From positions 1 to 52,526 of the forward strand of contig JAFSYB010000026.1 of NCBI GenBank assembly GCA_017443765.1: a stretch of DNA of 52,526 nucleotides. The letters are read 5' to 3'. The notes beneath the pieces were generated by a model, which ran no database searches, had not been told where the DNA came from, and saw only the letters and a list, made by a program, of their open reading frames with translations. This document shows positions 24,621-32,960 of the stretch, piece after piece. The position numbers and the translations under genes are program-made. Within the stretch, counting starts at the first letter, position 1; the number at the start of each line of letters is the position of its first letter. The stretch is from Muribaculaceae bacterium. GTDB taxonomy: Bacteria > Bacteroidota > Bacteroidia > Bacteroidales > Muribaculaceae.

Positions 24621-25859
24621 TTATTGGCGTTTGAAATACCTGACGGTGGAACAGGCTTGCGAGACAAACAACTCAGCTGCCACGCGCTGTACGTCGGCGG
24701 GTTCGACGGCGCGATAACGCTGCAACTCGGTATTGGCAAGGGCGGCATCGCCCAGCTGCTCGCACTGGCACAAGCGTGTGGCCTTGGGCAGGCAGCCCAG
24801 GTTCTCGAAGCAGCTGGTCGACTGATACTTGTTGGCGCACTTGGCAATCTCGTTGGGCGAGGCCGCCTCGTGGACGAGGCGGTGGAGTTCGCGCCAAATG
24901 AGTTTCTCGCCCTCGGCCATCGATTGCCCCGGCGCCAGACGCCCCCTGACCACGAACAGTCCGGGGTCGATGGTGCCCTCGACGGCGGCATCCAGCTCGG
25001 CAAAGGTGTCGCACACCCCGAGAATGTTCCGGGTAAAGCGTGCCGACTTGCCGTTGGCGAGCAGGTCAGAAATCAGGTCGCACACCACAAAGTCGGGGTG
25101 GCATCGCCCGCACATGTGAAAAGCCATTTGCAGCACGTCGCCGGGCACATCGCGGGTGACCTCGAGCTCACGCGGCCCGCGCTGCGGCGGCTCGGCCGGC
25201 AACTGCACGACGGGCACGTGGGCCGACGGAATGTCGCCGAACCAGCGCTCGGCCAGGTCGAAAGCCTGTTCACGCGTCACATTGCCCGCCACACACAAAA
25301 TGGCATTGTCGACCGCGTAATATTTCTCGCGGAAAGCGAGGATGTCGTCGCGGGTGATGGCAGCGATGTCGCCGAGGTCGGCCCCGATTGTGGGCCACCG
25401 GTAGGGGTGCACGTCGTAGGCCAACTTGTGCGCAAGGTGGTTGAGGTCGCCGTAGGGGACATTCAGGCACCGCTGCTTGAACTCCTCGGTGACCACTCGC
25501 CGCTGGACCTCGACACTGTCGGGTGCGAGGGTGAGGTGGAGCAGACGGTCGCGCTCGAGCCACAGTGCCGTGGCCACATTGTGGGCGGGAAGCACCTCGT
25601 AGTAGTTGGTGGCATCGACGCTTGTCCAAGCATTGGCCGTTCCACCCGCCACCTGCAAGGCGTCGTCGAACGAAGGCGCATGGGCCGAGCCAGAAAACAT
25701 CAGGTGCTCATTCAAGTGAGCCAGGCCGGTGCGGTGCGGGGCCTCGCAGCGCGAGCCCACGCCATAGAGCAGGTTCACCGCCACCATGCGGGTGACCGTG
25801 TCGTGATGGTGCAGCACCCGCAAGCCATTGGAAAGCGTCAGTCGGTCGAAGGGTATCAC
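24621..25859 (-). CDS. M16 (insulinase/pitrilysin) family zinc peptidase
   Basis: A 412-residue protein of normal M16B length. The inverted zinc motif HxxEH is HLNEH (His48, Glu51, His52) within GLAHLNEHLMFSG. NAWTSVDATNYY is the conserved substrate-edge strand. The third ligand is a Glu in VVTEEFKQR near residue 125. No signal peptide is seen, so it is likely cytosolic. The start codon overlaps the stop of the cyclophilin gene by 4 bases, so the pair is translationally coupled. No inactive M16 partner is adjacent, so it may act as a homodimer. Confidence 0.92.
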   Translation of the reverse strand: MIPFDRLTLSNGLRVLHHHDTVTRMVAVNLLYGVGSRCEAPHRTGLAHLNEHLMFSGSAHAPSFDDALQVAGGTANAWTSVDATNYYEVLPAHNVATALWLERDRLLHLTLAPDSVEVQRRVVTEEFKQRCLNVPYGDLNHLAHKLAYDVHPYRWPTIGADLGDIAAITRDDILAFREKYYAVDNAILCVAGNVTREQAFDLAERWFGDIPSAHVPVVQLPAEPPQRGPRELEVTRDVPGDVLQMAFHMCGRCHPDFVVCDLISDLLANGKSARFTRNILGVCDTFAELDAAVEGTIDPGLFVVRGRLAPGQSMAEGEKLIWRELHRLVHEAASPNEIAKCANKYQSTSCFENLGCLPKATRLCQCEQLGDAALANTELQRYRAVEPADVQRVAAELFVSQACSTVRYFKRQ

Positions 25860-26707
25860 GGCTGGCCAAGGACAGTGACGGACAGGATTCGGATATCCTC
25901 CACGGGGCGGTCGGCGCGTCCAGTGGGAGCATTTTGGATGCGGTCCACCACGTCCATGCCCATGGTAACCTCGCCAAAGACGGTGTACTGGCCGTCGAGG
26001 TGCGGCGTGCCACCCACCGTGGAATAGGCCTCAAACATCCCGGGGGTGAAAACCACGGGGTTAATGGCATAAGTGGCCTCGGCCTGCTTGAGGAGGCGCT
26101 GCTCGAGCCGTTCCATGCCGACAGAATCGTTACTGTTTTTCAGTTCGATGATGGTTTGCCGGTTTTTCATGGCTAATGAGCGGAAGATATCGTTCTTCTT
26201 CTGCTGCGCAAGCTGCTCCTGCATTGCGTTGAGCGTGGGTCGGCTGTAGGTTTTACCGGTGACGATGTAGAACTGCGAGGCCGAGCTTGCCCGCTCGGGG
26301 TTCACCTCGTCGCCGGTGCGTGCGGCAGCCAGGGCGCCGCGCTTGTGGAAAAACTTGGGGAAGACAAACTCGGCAGGCACCGTGTAGTCCAAGTCGCCGG
26401 CACCGAGCATTTGGCCTGGGGTAGCGTTGCGCGATCTGCCGTCGCCTGTTTGAATCATGAAGTCCTTGATCACGCGGTGGAAGAGCACCCCGTCGTAGTA
26501 GTGCTCGCTGACAAGCTTGAGGAAATTGTCGCGGTGCTGCGGTGTCTCGTTGTAGAGTGCCACCGTGATGTCGCCCATTGTGGTCTTGATCAGCACTTGG
26601 GTGCGGGGTTGGTTGTCCACATTCATTGGTTCGTTGTCGATGCCAAGCGCGGCTGCCGGCAAAGCCAAAAACAGCAGCACCATGGCTGAGTAAAACTTGT
26701 TAATCAT
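25856..26707 (-). CDS. Exported cyclophilin-type peptidylprolyl isomerase
   Basis: A 283-residue protein: signal peptide MINKFYSAMVLLFLALPAAA, then a cyclophilin domain with VLFHRVIKDFMIQTGDG (catalytic Arg and Phe region), SQFYIVTGK and GQYTVFGEVTMGMDVVDRI. A helical insert of about 70 residues splits the fold between FYIVTGK and the GQYTVFG strand, a form common in Bacteroidetes. It catalyses cis-trans isomerisation of prolyl bonds, here probably in the periplasm. First gene of a two-gene operon with the M16 peptidase. Confidence 0.93.
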   Translation of the reverse strand: MINKFYSAMVLLFLALPAAALGIDNEPMNVDNQPRTQVLIKTTMGDITVALYNETPQHRDNFLKLVSEHYYDGVLFHRVIKDFMIQTGDGRSRNATPGQMLGAGDLDYTVPAEFVFPKFFHKRGALAAARTGDEVNPERASSASQFYIVTGKTYSRPTLNAMQEQLAQQKKNDIFRSLAMKNRQTIIELKNSNDSVGMERLEQRLLKQAEATYAINPVVFTPGMFEAYSTVGGTPHLDGQYTVFGEVTMGMDVVDRIQNAPTGRADRPVEDIRILSVTVLGQP

Positions 26708-26858
26708 AATCTTACGGAAATTGTGCTTTAGGTGAGTTCAATAAAATAACTTGATTCAGATTCTGCGCCTGGCATGGGGCGAAAGCGGCAAAAAACCACA
26801 GCTTTGGGGGTTCGTGAGGCCACTTGCCGGCGCCGATGCGTTGTCGGTGCCCATTTCG

Positions 26859-27236
26859 TCAGATGCCCATTGGGTAGAGGCGCTTGTAAATCCGCCTGAA
26901 ATTGTCGCTTGCCAGCGCCAGCTCGGCCGCGTGGTCCTGGTAGTCGGGGCCCCAGAGCGAGGCCGTGAGGTCGCGCAGATAGACACGCTCGCGGTCCTTG
27001 ACAATGGCCGCCTTCACGAGCAGGTCGATACACTCGGCATACTTGTCGTGGTCGATGGCATGCAAGTATCTCGCGGTGCTGACCACAAACTGCCCTGTGC
27101 GATCCACGTTGATGATATTCTTCACCAACCAGATGATATCCTCGCCCAGTGTGCCGATGTTGTTGGCCATGAACTCGTATGTAGTCAAGCCGTTAGGGTC
27201 GTTACTCAGGTGCTGTTGCAGTTCGGGGTCAATCAT
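26859..27236 (-). CDS. Conserved-looking hypothetical protein
   Basis: A 125-residue soluble protein, mostly helical by composition, with patterns LTTYEFMANNIGTLGEDIIW, RYLHAIDHDKYAECID and NFRRIYKRLYP. No signal peptide, membrane segment or catalytic motif is visible, and I do not recognise the family. Codon use matches core neighbours, so it is probably a real resident gene. A -7-like TAACTTTG lies about 40 bases upstream on the minus strand. It is divergent from rpoD. Confidence 0.7.
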   Translation of the reverse strand: MIDPELQQHLSNDPNGLTTYEFMANNIGTLGEDIIWLVKNIINVDRTGQFVVSTARYLHAIDHDKYAECIDLLVKAAIVKDRERVYLRDLTASLWGPDYQDHAAELALASDNFRRIYKRLYPMGI

Positions 27237-27335
27237 TGCATGTGTCGTTAAGAAAAGAATAACGCGGCAAAGTTACAAAAAATAGATGAACCTATCACCA
27301 AAGAAGACATCAAAAATATTTCGGTCGTGTATTTT

Positions 27336-27344
27336 CGACAGTCG
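27336..27344. promoter_or_regulatory. CGACAGTCG palindrome upstream of rpoD
   Basis: A 9-bp odd palindrome, continuing as CGACAGTCGCGAC. It shares GACAGTCGCG with the site upstream of recQ at 22427-22436. It lies about 60 bases before the -24 element. Confidence 0.45.
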
Positions 27345-27403
27345 CGACACAAGAAGTGTTCAATCGTGCCTAAATGTCACGTAAAACGCCAAGGGAAACG
27401 GAC

Positions 27404-27420
27404 TTGGCACGAATTTTGCA
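27404..27420 (+). promoter_or_regulatory. Perfect sigma-54-type -24/-12 site upstream of rpoD
   Basis: TTGGCACG (27404-27411), AATT, TTGCA (27416-27420). Every consensus position matches and GG-GC spacing is exactly 12. Transcription would start near 27431, 52 bases before the rpoD ATG. Confidence 0.65.
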
Positions 27421-27427
27421 AAATAAT

Positions 27428-27458
27428 TTTGCCATATGGAAACTTTGTTGTAATTTTG
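27428..27458 (+). promoter_or_regulatory. Housekeeping promoter of rpoD
   Basis: TTTG (27428-27431), 19 bases, TAATTTTG (27451-27458). Perfect spacing. It is downstream of, and partly overlaps, the region that RNA polymerase would occupy at the sigma-54-type site, so the two would compete. Confidence 0.8.
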
Positions 27459-27482
27459 CACGCTTAATGTATACGTTAATCA

Positions 27483-28340
27483 ATGAGACAACTAAAGATT
27501 ACCAAATCAATCACCAACCGTGAAAGCGCATCGCTTGACAAGTACCTACAGGAAATCGGCCGCAAGGAGCTAATTTCGGTCGATGAGGAGGTGGAGCTGG
27601 CACAACGCATCCGCATGGGTGATTTGGATGCTCGTGACAAACTTGTGAGCGCGAATCTTAGGTTCGTTGTGTCTGTGGCAAAACAGTATCAAAACCAGGG
27701 ATTGAGTCTGCCTGACTTAATCGATGAGGGAAATTTCGGCCTGATTAAGGCAGCCCAGAAGTTCGACGAAACACGCGGTTTCAAGTTTATCTCCTACGCT
27801 GTGTGGTGGATTCGCCAATCCATCTTGCAGGCACTGGCCGAGCAGTCTCGCATTGTTCGCCTACCGCTCAACCAGGTGGGGTCGCTGAACAAGATCACGA
27901 AGGCGATTTCTCGCTTCGAGCAGATTCACGAGCGTCGCCCGTCGGTCGAGGAGCTGGCTCAGTTCATCGACGTGCCCGTGGACAAGATCAGCGACACGAT
28001 GAAGGTGTCGGGCCGCCATGTGTCGGTCGACGCGCCGTTTGTCGACGGCGAGGACAACAGCCTGCTCGACGTGTTGCCCAACACCGACAGCCCGATGGCC
28101 GATTCCACGCTCAACCAGGAATCGCTGAGCAAGGAGGTGAACCGCGCCCTGGACCAGCTGAGCCCGCGCGAGCGCGACATCTTGAAGATGTTCTTCGGCA
28201 TCGGCTGCCAGGAGATGACACTCGAGGAGATCGGCGCCAAGTTCGACCTCACCCGCGAGCGCGTACGCCAAATCAAGGAGAAAGCCATCCGCCGCCTGAA
28301 AGGTCAAAAAAGCAAGCTGCTCAAGGCTTATCTGGGCTGA
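27483..28340 (+). CDS. rpoD: Primary RNA polymerase sigma factor (sigma-70 family)
   Basis: A 285-residue sigma factor that lacks region 1.1, as in all Bacteroidetes primary sigmas. Region 1.2 is [16 protein letters not shown]; region 2 is [20 protein letters not shown] with [14 protein letters not shown] and the -10 reader [17 protein letters not shown]; region 3 is [15 protein letters not shown]; region 4 is [14 protein letters not shown] and [23 protein letters not shown]. It recognises the TAnnTTTG promoters seen across this window. It has tandem upstream promoters, one of sigma-54 type. Confidence 0.97.
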   Translation: MRQLKITKSITNRESASLDKYLQEIGRKELISVDEEVELAQRIRMGDLDARDKLVSANLRFVVSVAKQYQNQGLSLPDLIDEGNFGLIKAAQKFDETRGFKFISYAVWWIRQSILQALAEQSRIVRLPLNQVGSLNKITKAISRFEQIHERRPSVEELAQFIDVPVDKISDTMKVSGRHVSVDAPFVDGEDNSLLDVLPNTDSPMADSTLNQESLSKEVNRALDQLSPRERDILKMFFGIGCQEMTLEEIGAKFDLTRERVRQIKEKAIRRLKGQKSKLLKAYLG

Positions 28341-28364
28341 CGCCCACCTAACCACAGGAATTAT

Positions 28365-28403
28365 GGGCCGCACTGCCAGTTTTGGGCAGCGCGGTCCTTT
28401 TTT
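28365..28403 (+). terminator. Intrinsic terminator of rpoD
   Basis: GGGCCGCACTGCC pairs with GGGCAGCGCGGTCC (one mismatch/bulge) and six T follow (28398-28403). Confidence 0.85.
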
Positions 28404-28408
28404 GGCCC

Positions 28409-28656
28409 TGTAGGTGGCTATAAATTGCTTGAGTCGTACTGGGATTGATTGCTGAGTAGATTTTGTCTCAAGCTGCGCGAAATCTGCAATTGAGTGAGTG
28501 CAACGCCAAGCTTGCTTGGGCGATGCCGAGCGTGTGCAGATTCTACAACCAGTAGCGGGCTACGGTTCAAGTAGTTGAGACAAAATATGCCAGCAAGCAA
28601 CCCAAGACGACCAAAACTATTCATCTTATTATTGCAATTTATAGAACCCACCTGTA
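28409..28656. mobile_element. MITE-like element with nested inverted repeats, about 248 bp
   Basis: The ends are imperfect inverted repeats: TAGGTGGCTATAAATTGC (28411-28428) against GCAATTTATAGAACCCACCT (28634-28653). Inside are a further pair (TTGATTGCTG at 28445-28454 against CAGCAAGCAA at 28591-28600) and a perfect 12-bp pair ATTTTGTCTCAA (28460-28471) and TTGAGACAAAAT (28575-28586). No supported gene is inside. The symmetry fits a non-autonomous transposable element or a folded RNA. Confidence 0.55.
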
Positions 28657-29030
28657 ACGTTTTGTGTGCGTAATTCATACTAAATGCGAATTACACGAAT
28701 TAGGCGAATTTAAGGAATTGTTCAGGTTGTCTTCATCATTGGTCGTTCTGTCTCGGCACCACACGCAACACACCACCAAAAGGCGGTATGGCATGAAGCT
28801 ACCCATCGATTCGTTACACAGTCCCTTTTTTAGGCACTATAACGCTTCTTCGTACGGGTAGTTGATTTGACTAAAGAATGGCAAACACACCAAACCGACT
28901 TTGTGTGCTTGATGGCCGCTGCCGATGGGATTGCCATGGGCGGTGAAGAGCGGCCCGGGTGGGGCGGCGCATTTGCTAAACAAATTGAAAATGCTCGCAG
29001 CTTGGATTAAATTCTGCAAAAAACGACCCT
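28657..29030. other. Gene-free spacer between the inverted-repeat element and htrA
   Basis: About 370 bases with no supported gene; short ORFs here lack coding character. It holds a degenerate 9-bp repeat (28688-28723) and, at its right end, leads into the sigma-54-type site of htrA. Nothing else is recognisable. Confidence 0.6.
28688..28723 (+). repeat. Four degenerate 9-bp tandem units (GAATTnnnn)
   Basis: GAATTACAC, GAATTAGGC, GAATTTAAG and GAATTGTTC follow one another. Confidence 0.6.
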
Positions 29031-29031
29031 T

Positions 29032-29048
29032 TTGGCACTTCTTTTGCC
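29032..29048 (+). promoter_or_regulatory. Sigma-54-type promoter of htrA
   Basis: TTGGCACT (29032-29039), TCTT, TTGCC (29044-29048). GG (29034-29035) and GC (29046-29047) are exactly 12 apart; only the last base of each block departs from TTGGCACG-N4-TTGCW. A TAACTTTG at 29060-29067 could be a housekeeping -7, but no -33 stands at the right distance. Confidence 0.6.
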
Positions 29049-29140
29049 AATAAAGCAAGTAACTTTGCCGTTAGATTTGAAACGTTAATTTTAACGATTG
29101 GAAATTTTAAAACAAACCATAATTTAACAATTTAGGAATT

Positions 29141-30688
29141 ATGAACAGGAAGACCAAGTTAGCCATCATGCTCCTTGGAGCATCGATGATTGGTTCGGCC
29201 ACCACACTGATGGCCACCACGGCACTGAAGAGAGCCGGCGTGGATGTGGACACCTTCATTCCGGCCAAGGAACAGACTGCGACCACGAGCAGCAACGGCT
29301 TTGTGAGCACAGCGGCACGGGGCATCACCCCGGGCACCGACTTCACAGTAGCTGCCGAGCACACCATCAACAGCGTGGTGAGCATCAAGAGCTTCGAGAC
29401 ACCGCGCCAGCGGCAGCAGTACTACGACGACTGGGACCCGTTTGAGTTCTTCTTCGGTCCGGGCTTTGGCGGCAACGGCGGCTCGCAGCGCCGGCGCGGC
29501 CAGCAGCAACAGCAGCAAAGCGATCCGCAACCCAAGGGCAGCGGCTCGGGCGTGATTATCAGCGACGACGGCTACATCGTCACCAACAACCACGTCATCG
29601 AGGGAGCCGAGAAGCTGGAGGTGACGCTCAACGACAACAGCACCTACAATGCCACTGTGGTGGGCACCGACCCCAACACCGACATCGCCCTGATCAAAAT
29701 CAACGCCAAGAACTTGCAGCCCATCGTGTTTGGCAACAGCGACGACATCAAGGTGGGTGAGTGGGTGCTTGCGGTGGGCAACCCGTTCACGTTCAACTCG
29801 ACCGTCACGGCCGGCATCATCAGCGCCAAGGCGCGTGGTTTCAGCGAGAGCAAAACCGCGGGCATCAAGGCATTCATCCAGCACGATGCCGCCGTGAACC
29901 CCGGCAACAGCGGCGGTGCCCTGGTGAACACCGCCGGTGAGCTGATTGGCGTGAACACCATGATTTACAGCACCACCGGAAACTACAGCGGCTGCTCGTT
30001 TGCCGTGCCGAGCAACACGGTGAAGAAAGTGGTGACCGACATCAAGCAGTACGGCACCGTGCAGCGTGCCGTGCTGGGCGTGCAGTACCGCGAGCTCAAC
30101 GCCGAGCTGGCCAAGGAGAAAGGCATCACCGCCACCAACGAGGGCATCTACGTGGCCCAGGTGAACGACCGCAGCGCCGCCATGGAGGCCGGCCTGCAAG
30201 AGGGCGACGTGATTGTGAAAATGAACGGAGCCAGCGTGAAAAACAGCGGCGAGATGCAGGAGCAGATGAACAAGATGCGCCCGGGCGACAAGGTGGAAGT
30301 GAGCTACTACCGCGACAACAAGCTGCGCACCACCACCGTGACGTTCAAGAACAACCAGGGCAGCACCAAGATGACCAAGCAAAGCGACATGATGAGCCTG
30401 GGCTGCGCCTTCAGCACGCTCACCGACAAGGAGAAGAAAGACCTGAACATCACCCAAGGCGTGAAGGTGGTGGGCGTGAAAGCCGGCAAGTTCCGCCAGG
30501 CGGGCATCAAGGACGGCTTCATCATCACCGACATCAACAATGTGGCCGTGAACAGCAGCGAGGATGTAGAGAACATCTACAACCAAATCATGCGTGCCAC
30601 CGACACCGACAAGGTGATGTTCGTCACCGGCCTCTACCCCACCGGCAAAAAAGTTTACTACGCCGTCGACCTGAGCGACGACGAGTGA
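29141..30688 (+). CDS. htrA: Periplasmic serine protease of the DegP/HtrA (Do) family
   Basis: A 515-residue exported protease and chaperone for misfolded envelope proteins. N-terminal signal/anchor LAIMLLGASMIGSATTLMA. The trypsin-like domain has its triad at GYIVTNNHVIEGA (His), NPNTDIALIKI (Asp) and NPGNSGGALVN (Ser). Two PDZ domains follow: LGVQYRELNAELAKEKGI onward with GLQEGDVIVKMNGA, and a second with FRQAGIKDGFIITDINN. A Gly/Gln-rich loop (GGNGGSQRRRGQQQQQQ) sits in the LA-loop region. It has a sigma-54-type promoter site about 90 bases upstream and a strong terminator after it. Confidence 0.96.
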   Translation: MNRKTKLAIMLLGASMIGSATTLMATTALKRAGVDVDTFIPAKEQTATTSSNGFVSTAARGITPGTDFTVAAEHTINSVVSIKSFETPRQRQQYYDDWDPFEFFFGPGFGGNGGSQRRRGQQQQQQSDPQPKGSGSGVIISDDGYIVTNNHVIEGAEKLEVTLNDNSTYNATVVGTDPNTDIALIKINAKNLQPIVFGNSDDIKVGEWVLAVGNPFTFNSTVTAGIISAKARGFSESKTAGIKAFIQHDAAVNPGNSGGALVNTAGELIGVNTMIYSTTGNYSGCSFAVPSNTVKKVVTDIKQYGTVQRAVLGVQYRELNAELAKEKGITATNEGIYVAQVNDRSAAMEAGLQEGDVIVKMNGASVKNSGEMQEQMNKMRPGDKVEVSYYRDNKLRTTTVTFKNNQGSTKMTKQSDMMSLGCAFSTLTDKEKKDLNITQGVKVVGVKAGKFRQAGIKDGFIITDINNVAVNSSEDVENIYNQIMRATDTDKVMFVTGLYPTGKKVYYAVDLSDDE

Positions 30689-30709
30689 CCGCGCAACCCG
30701 GCCAGTCCC

Positions 30710-30745
30710 AAAAGAACGGGCTCAACGGCGAGTCCGTTCTTTTTT
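30710..30745 (+). terminator. Intrinsic terminator of htrA
   Basis: AAAAGAACGG (30710-30719) pairs with CCGTTCTTTT, and the T-run extends to 30745. Confidence 0.88.
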
Positions 30746-30767
30746 CACTCATTTTCGGGCAAAATGA

Positions 30768-30797
30768 TTGCCATTTGCGAATTAATTCGTACCTTTG
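30768..30797 (+). promoter_or_regulatory. Housekeeping promoter of the acyl-transfer cassette
   Basis: TTG (30768-30770), 19 bases, TACCTTTG (30790-30797). The ATG of the KAS III gene is at 30821. This rules out the upstream in-frame ATG at 30764. Confidence 0.8.
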
Positions 30798-30820
30798 CAA
30801 GTTCAAAACGACAACACAAG

Positions 30821-31819
30821 ATGGCATACATCAAAGCTATATCCTATTACCTGCCCGAGCGGGTGGTGAGCAACGAGGAGCTTGTAGCCGAGTTCCCGGA
30901 GTGGAGTGTCGACAAAGTGGCCCAAAAAGTGGGCGTGTACACGCGCCATGTGGCTGGCGAGGAGGAGACAGCCGGCGACATGGCCGAGCAAGCCGCCCGC
31001 AAGCTGTTTGCCGAACACGGCATTGCCCCGGGCGACATCGACTTCGTGATGCTGTGCACACAAAGCCCCGACTATTTCCTGCCGTCGACGGCCTGCTTGC
31101 TCCAGCACCGGCTGGGCATCCCCACCCATGCGGGAGCGCTGGACTACAACCTGGGGTGCTCGGGCTGCGTCTACGGCCTGGCCTTGGCCAGCGGCCTGAT
31201 TGAGGCCGGCATTGCCCGCAATGTGCTGCTGCTCACCGCCGAAACCTATAACAAATACCTGCATCACGCCGACAAGAGCAACCGCTCCATTTTCGGCGAC
31301 GGTGCGGCGGCGTGCTTAATCTCGACCGAGGGCATGGCCGAAATCGGACAATTTGTCATGGGCACCGACGGCAGCGGCGCCAACCACCTCATCGTCAAGA
31401 CCGGCGCGGCACGACACCGCCAGCCCACCGGGCAAAGCGTCACCGACGACCAGGACCACCTGTGGCACGACGACTACCTCTATATGAACGGCGGAGCCAT
31501 CTTCAACTTCACCCTCGATGCCGTGCCTGAAATGATTGAGCAGCTGCTGAAAAAGCACCAATTGGACAAGGAGCAGATTGACTACTTTGTGTTCCACCAG
31601 GCCAACAAATTCATGCTCAACACCATCCGCAAGATTGCTCAGCTGCCCAAGGAGAAATTCCACGTCAACCTTGAGCACACAGGCAACACGGTGTCGTCGA
31701 CGGTGCTTATCAGCCTGCGCGACGCGCTCGACAGCGACACCATCAAGCCCGGCATGACTGTGATGATTGCCGGCTTTGGCGTGGGCCTGTCATGGGCAGG
31801 TACGGTGCTGAAGTTTTAG
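30821..31819 (+). CDS. 3-oxoacyl-ACP synthase III-like enzyme (KAS III)
   Basis: A 332-residue thiolase-fold enzyme that would condense an acyl-CoA with malonyl-ACP. The full Cys-His-Asn triad is present: Cys113 in NLGCSGCVYGLAL, His259 in YFVFHQANKF, Asn289 in LEHTGNTVSST. GFGVGLSWAG closes the fold. Its place in a cassette with a carrier protein and a reductase, away from fab genes, suggests a dedicated acyl primer rather than bulk fatty acid synthesis. The start at 30821 lies 23 bases after the -7 element. Confidence 0.9.
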   Translation: MAYIKAISYYLPERVVSNEELVAEFPEWSVDKVAQKVGVYTRHVAGEEETAGDMAEQAARKLFAEHGIAPGDIDFVMLCTQSPDYFLPSTACLLQHRLGIPTHAGALDYNLGCSGCVYGLALASGLIEAGIARNVLLLTAETYNKYLHHADKSNRSIFGDGAAACLISTEGMAEIGQFVMGTDGSGANHLIVKTGAARHRQPTGQSVTDDQDHLWHDDYLYMNGGAIFNFTLDAVPEMIEQLLKKHQLDKEQIDYFVFHQANKFMLNTIRKIAQLPKEKFHVNLEHTGNTVSSTVLISLRDALDSDTIKPGMTVMIAGFGVGLSWAGTVLKF

Positions 31820-31961
31820 AACTTTTAAACGTCAATCCCAACTGAAAGTCTATTCATCAACACTATTTTTATAAGCGGCAATGCAGCGGACGTGGTGGTT
31901 CTCCCGCGGCAACGTCACAACAACTCATCATGCAGAACCCCAACACATCTACCTACGAACA

Positions 31962-32189
31962 ATGAACTTAGAAGAATTTGTGCAAGGCTTTGCCGAGCAA
32001 TTCGACGACACAGACCCCGAAGAAATCCAGGCTGGCACGCAGTTCCATGAATTAGAGGAATGGAGTTCGCTCATCGGCATGGCCGTCATCGCCTTTGTCA
32101 AGACCTCGATGGGCAAGAAACTCGAAGGCGGCGAGCTCAAGGCCTGCGTGACCGTCGAGGATGTGTACAACCTGGTCAAGGGCAAGTGA
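31962..32189 (+). CDS. Dedicated acyl carrier protein
   Basis: A 75-residue acidic four-helix carrier. The phosphopantetheine Ser lies in EEWSSLIGMAVI, where WSSL replaces the usual DSL, a variant typical of specialised carriers. The in-frame ATG at 31881 would add 27 residues unlike any ACP, so 31962 is taken as the start. The stop TGA shares one base with the ATG of the next gene. There is a 142-base gap from the KAS III gene with no clear promoter. Confidence 0.88.
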   Translation: MNLEEFVQGFAEQFDDTDPEEIQAGTQFHELEEWSSLIGMAVIAFVKTSMGKKLEGGELKACVTVEDVYNLVKGK

Positions 32190-32932
32190 TGGCACCCAAT
32201 CCATTCACACTCGAAGGCAAGACGATACTCGTGACGGGGGCGTCGTCGGGCATTGGTCGCAGCACCGCCGTGGCGTGTTCCCAGATGAGAGCCACGGTGG
32301 TGGTGAACGGGCGCAACGAGGCCCGGCTCGATGCCACGCTTGCGCTCATGGCCCCGGGCAGCCACGTGAAAGCCGCAGGCGACCTCACGGGCGATGTGGC
32401 TGCCATCGTGGCGCCACTGCCCAAGCTCGACGGCGTGGTGCACTGCGCCGGCATAGGCCACTCCAAGCTCTGCAAGCAAATCGAGGCCGAGGACATCGAC
32501 CTGGTGATGGGCGTCAACTTCAAGGCCCCGGTGCTGCTGCAGGCCGAGCTGCTCAAGCAACGCAAGGTGAACAAGGGAGCCTCCATCGTGTTTGTGGCCT
32601 CGATTGGCTACGACTACCCCAATGTGGCCAACGGCATCTACTGCGCGTCGAAAGGCGCGCTTGTGTCGTATGCCAACTGCCTGAAGCTGGAGCTGGCTCC
32701 ACGCCTGATTCGCGTGAACGTCATCAGCCCGGGCATGGTGTGGACCGACCTGATTGTGCATGGCGGCATGACCGAGGAAACCCTGCGCGAGGACGAACAG
32801 AACAACTACCTGTTCCACCAATACAACCAGCCCGAAGACATCGCCCACCTGGCCGTGTACCTGCTGAGCGACGCCACCCGGCGAATGACCGGCTCCAACA
32901 TTCTGTTCTCGGCCGGCGCCAAACGGCTTTAA
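32189..32932 (+). CDS. SDR family reductase, 3-oxoacyl-ACP reductase-like
   Basis: A 247-residue Rossmann-fold oxidoreductase: cofactor loop ILVTGASSGIG at residues 13-23, CAGIG in place of NNAG, catalytic Ser in FVASIGYDYP, and YCASK as YxxxK, then VISPGMVWTDL. NGRNEAR after the second strand favours NADPH. Translationally coupled to the ACP gene (TGATG), which points to reduction of a 3-ketoacyl group carried on that ACP. Confidence 0.9.
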   Translation: MAPNPFTLEGKTILVTGASSGIGRSTAVACSQMRATVVVNGRNEARLDATLALMAPGSHVKAAGDLTGDVAAIVAPLPKLDGVVHCAGIGHSKLCKQIEAEDIDLVMGVNFKAPVLLQAELLKQRKVNKGASIVFVASIGYDYPNVANGIYCASKGALVSYANCLKLELAPRLIRVNVISPGMVWTDLIVHGGMTEETLREDEQNNYLFHQYNQPEDIAHLAVYLLSDATRRMTGSNILFSAGAKRL

Positions 32933-32960
32933 CCGTGTGCCACAGTCCACTGAACTGACA

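Noticed and set aside
28418..28678. An 86-codon minus-strand frame between rpoD and htrA
   Set aside because: It is covered by the nested inverted repeats and shows no coding character.
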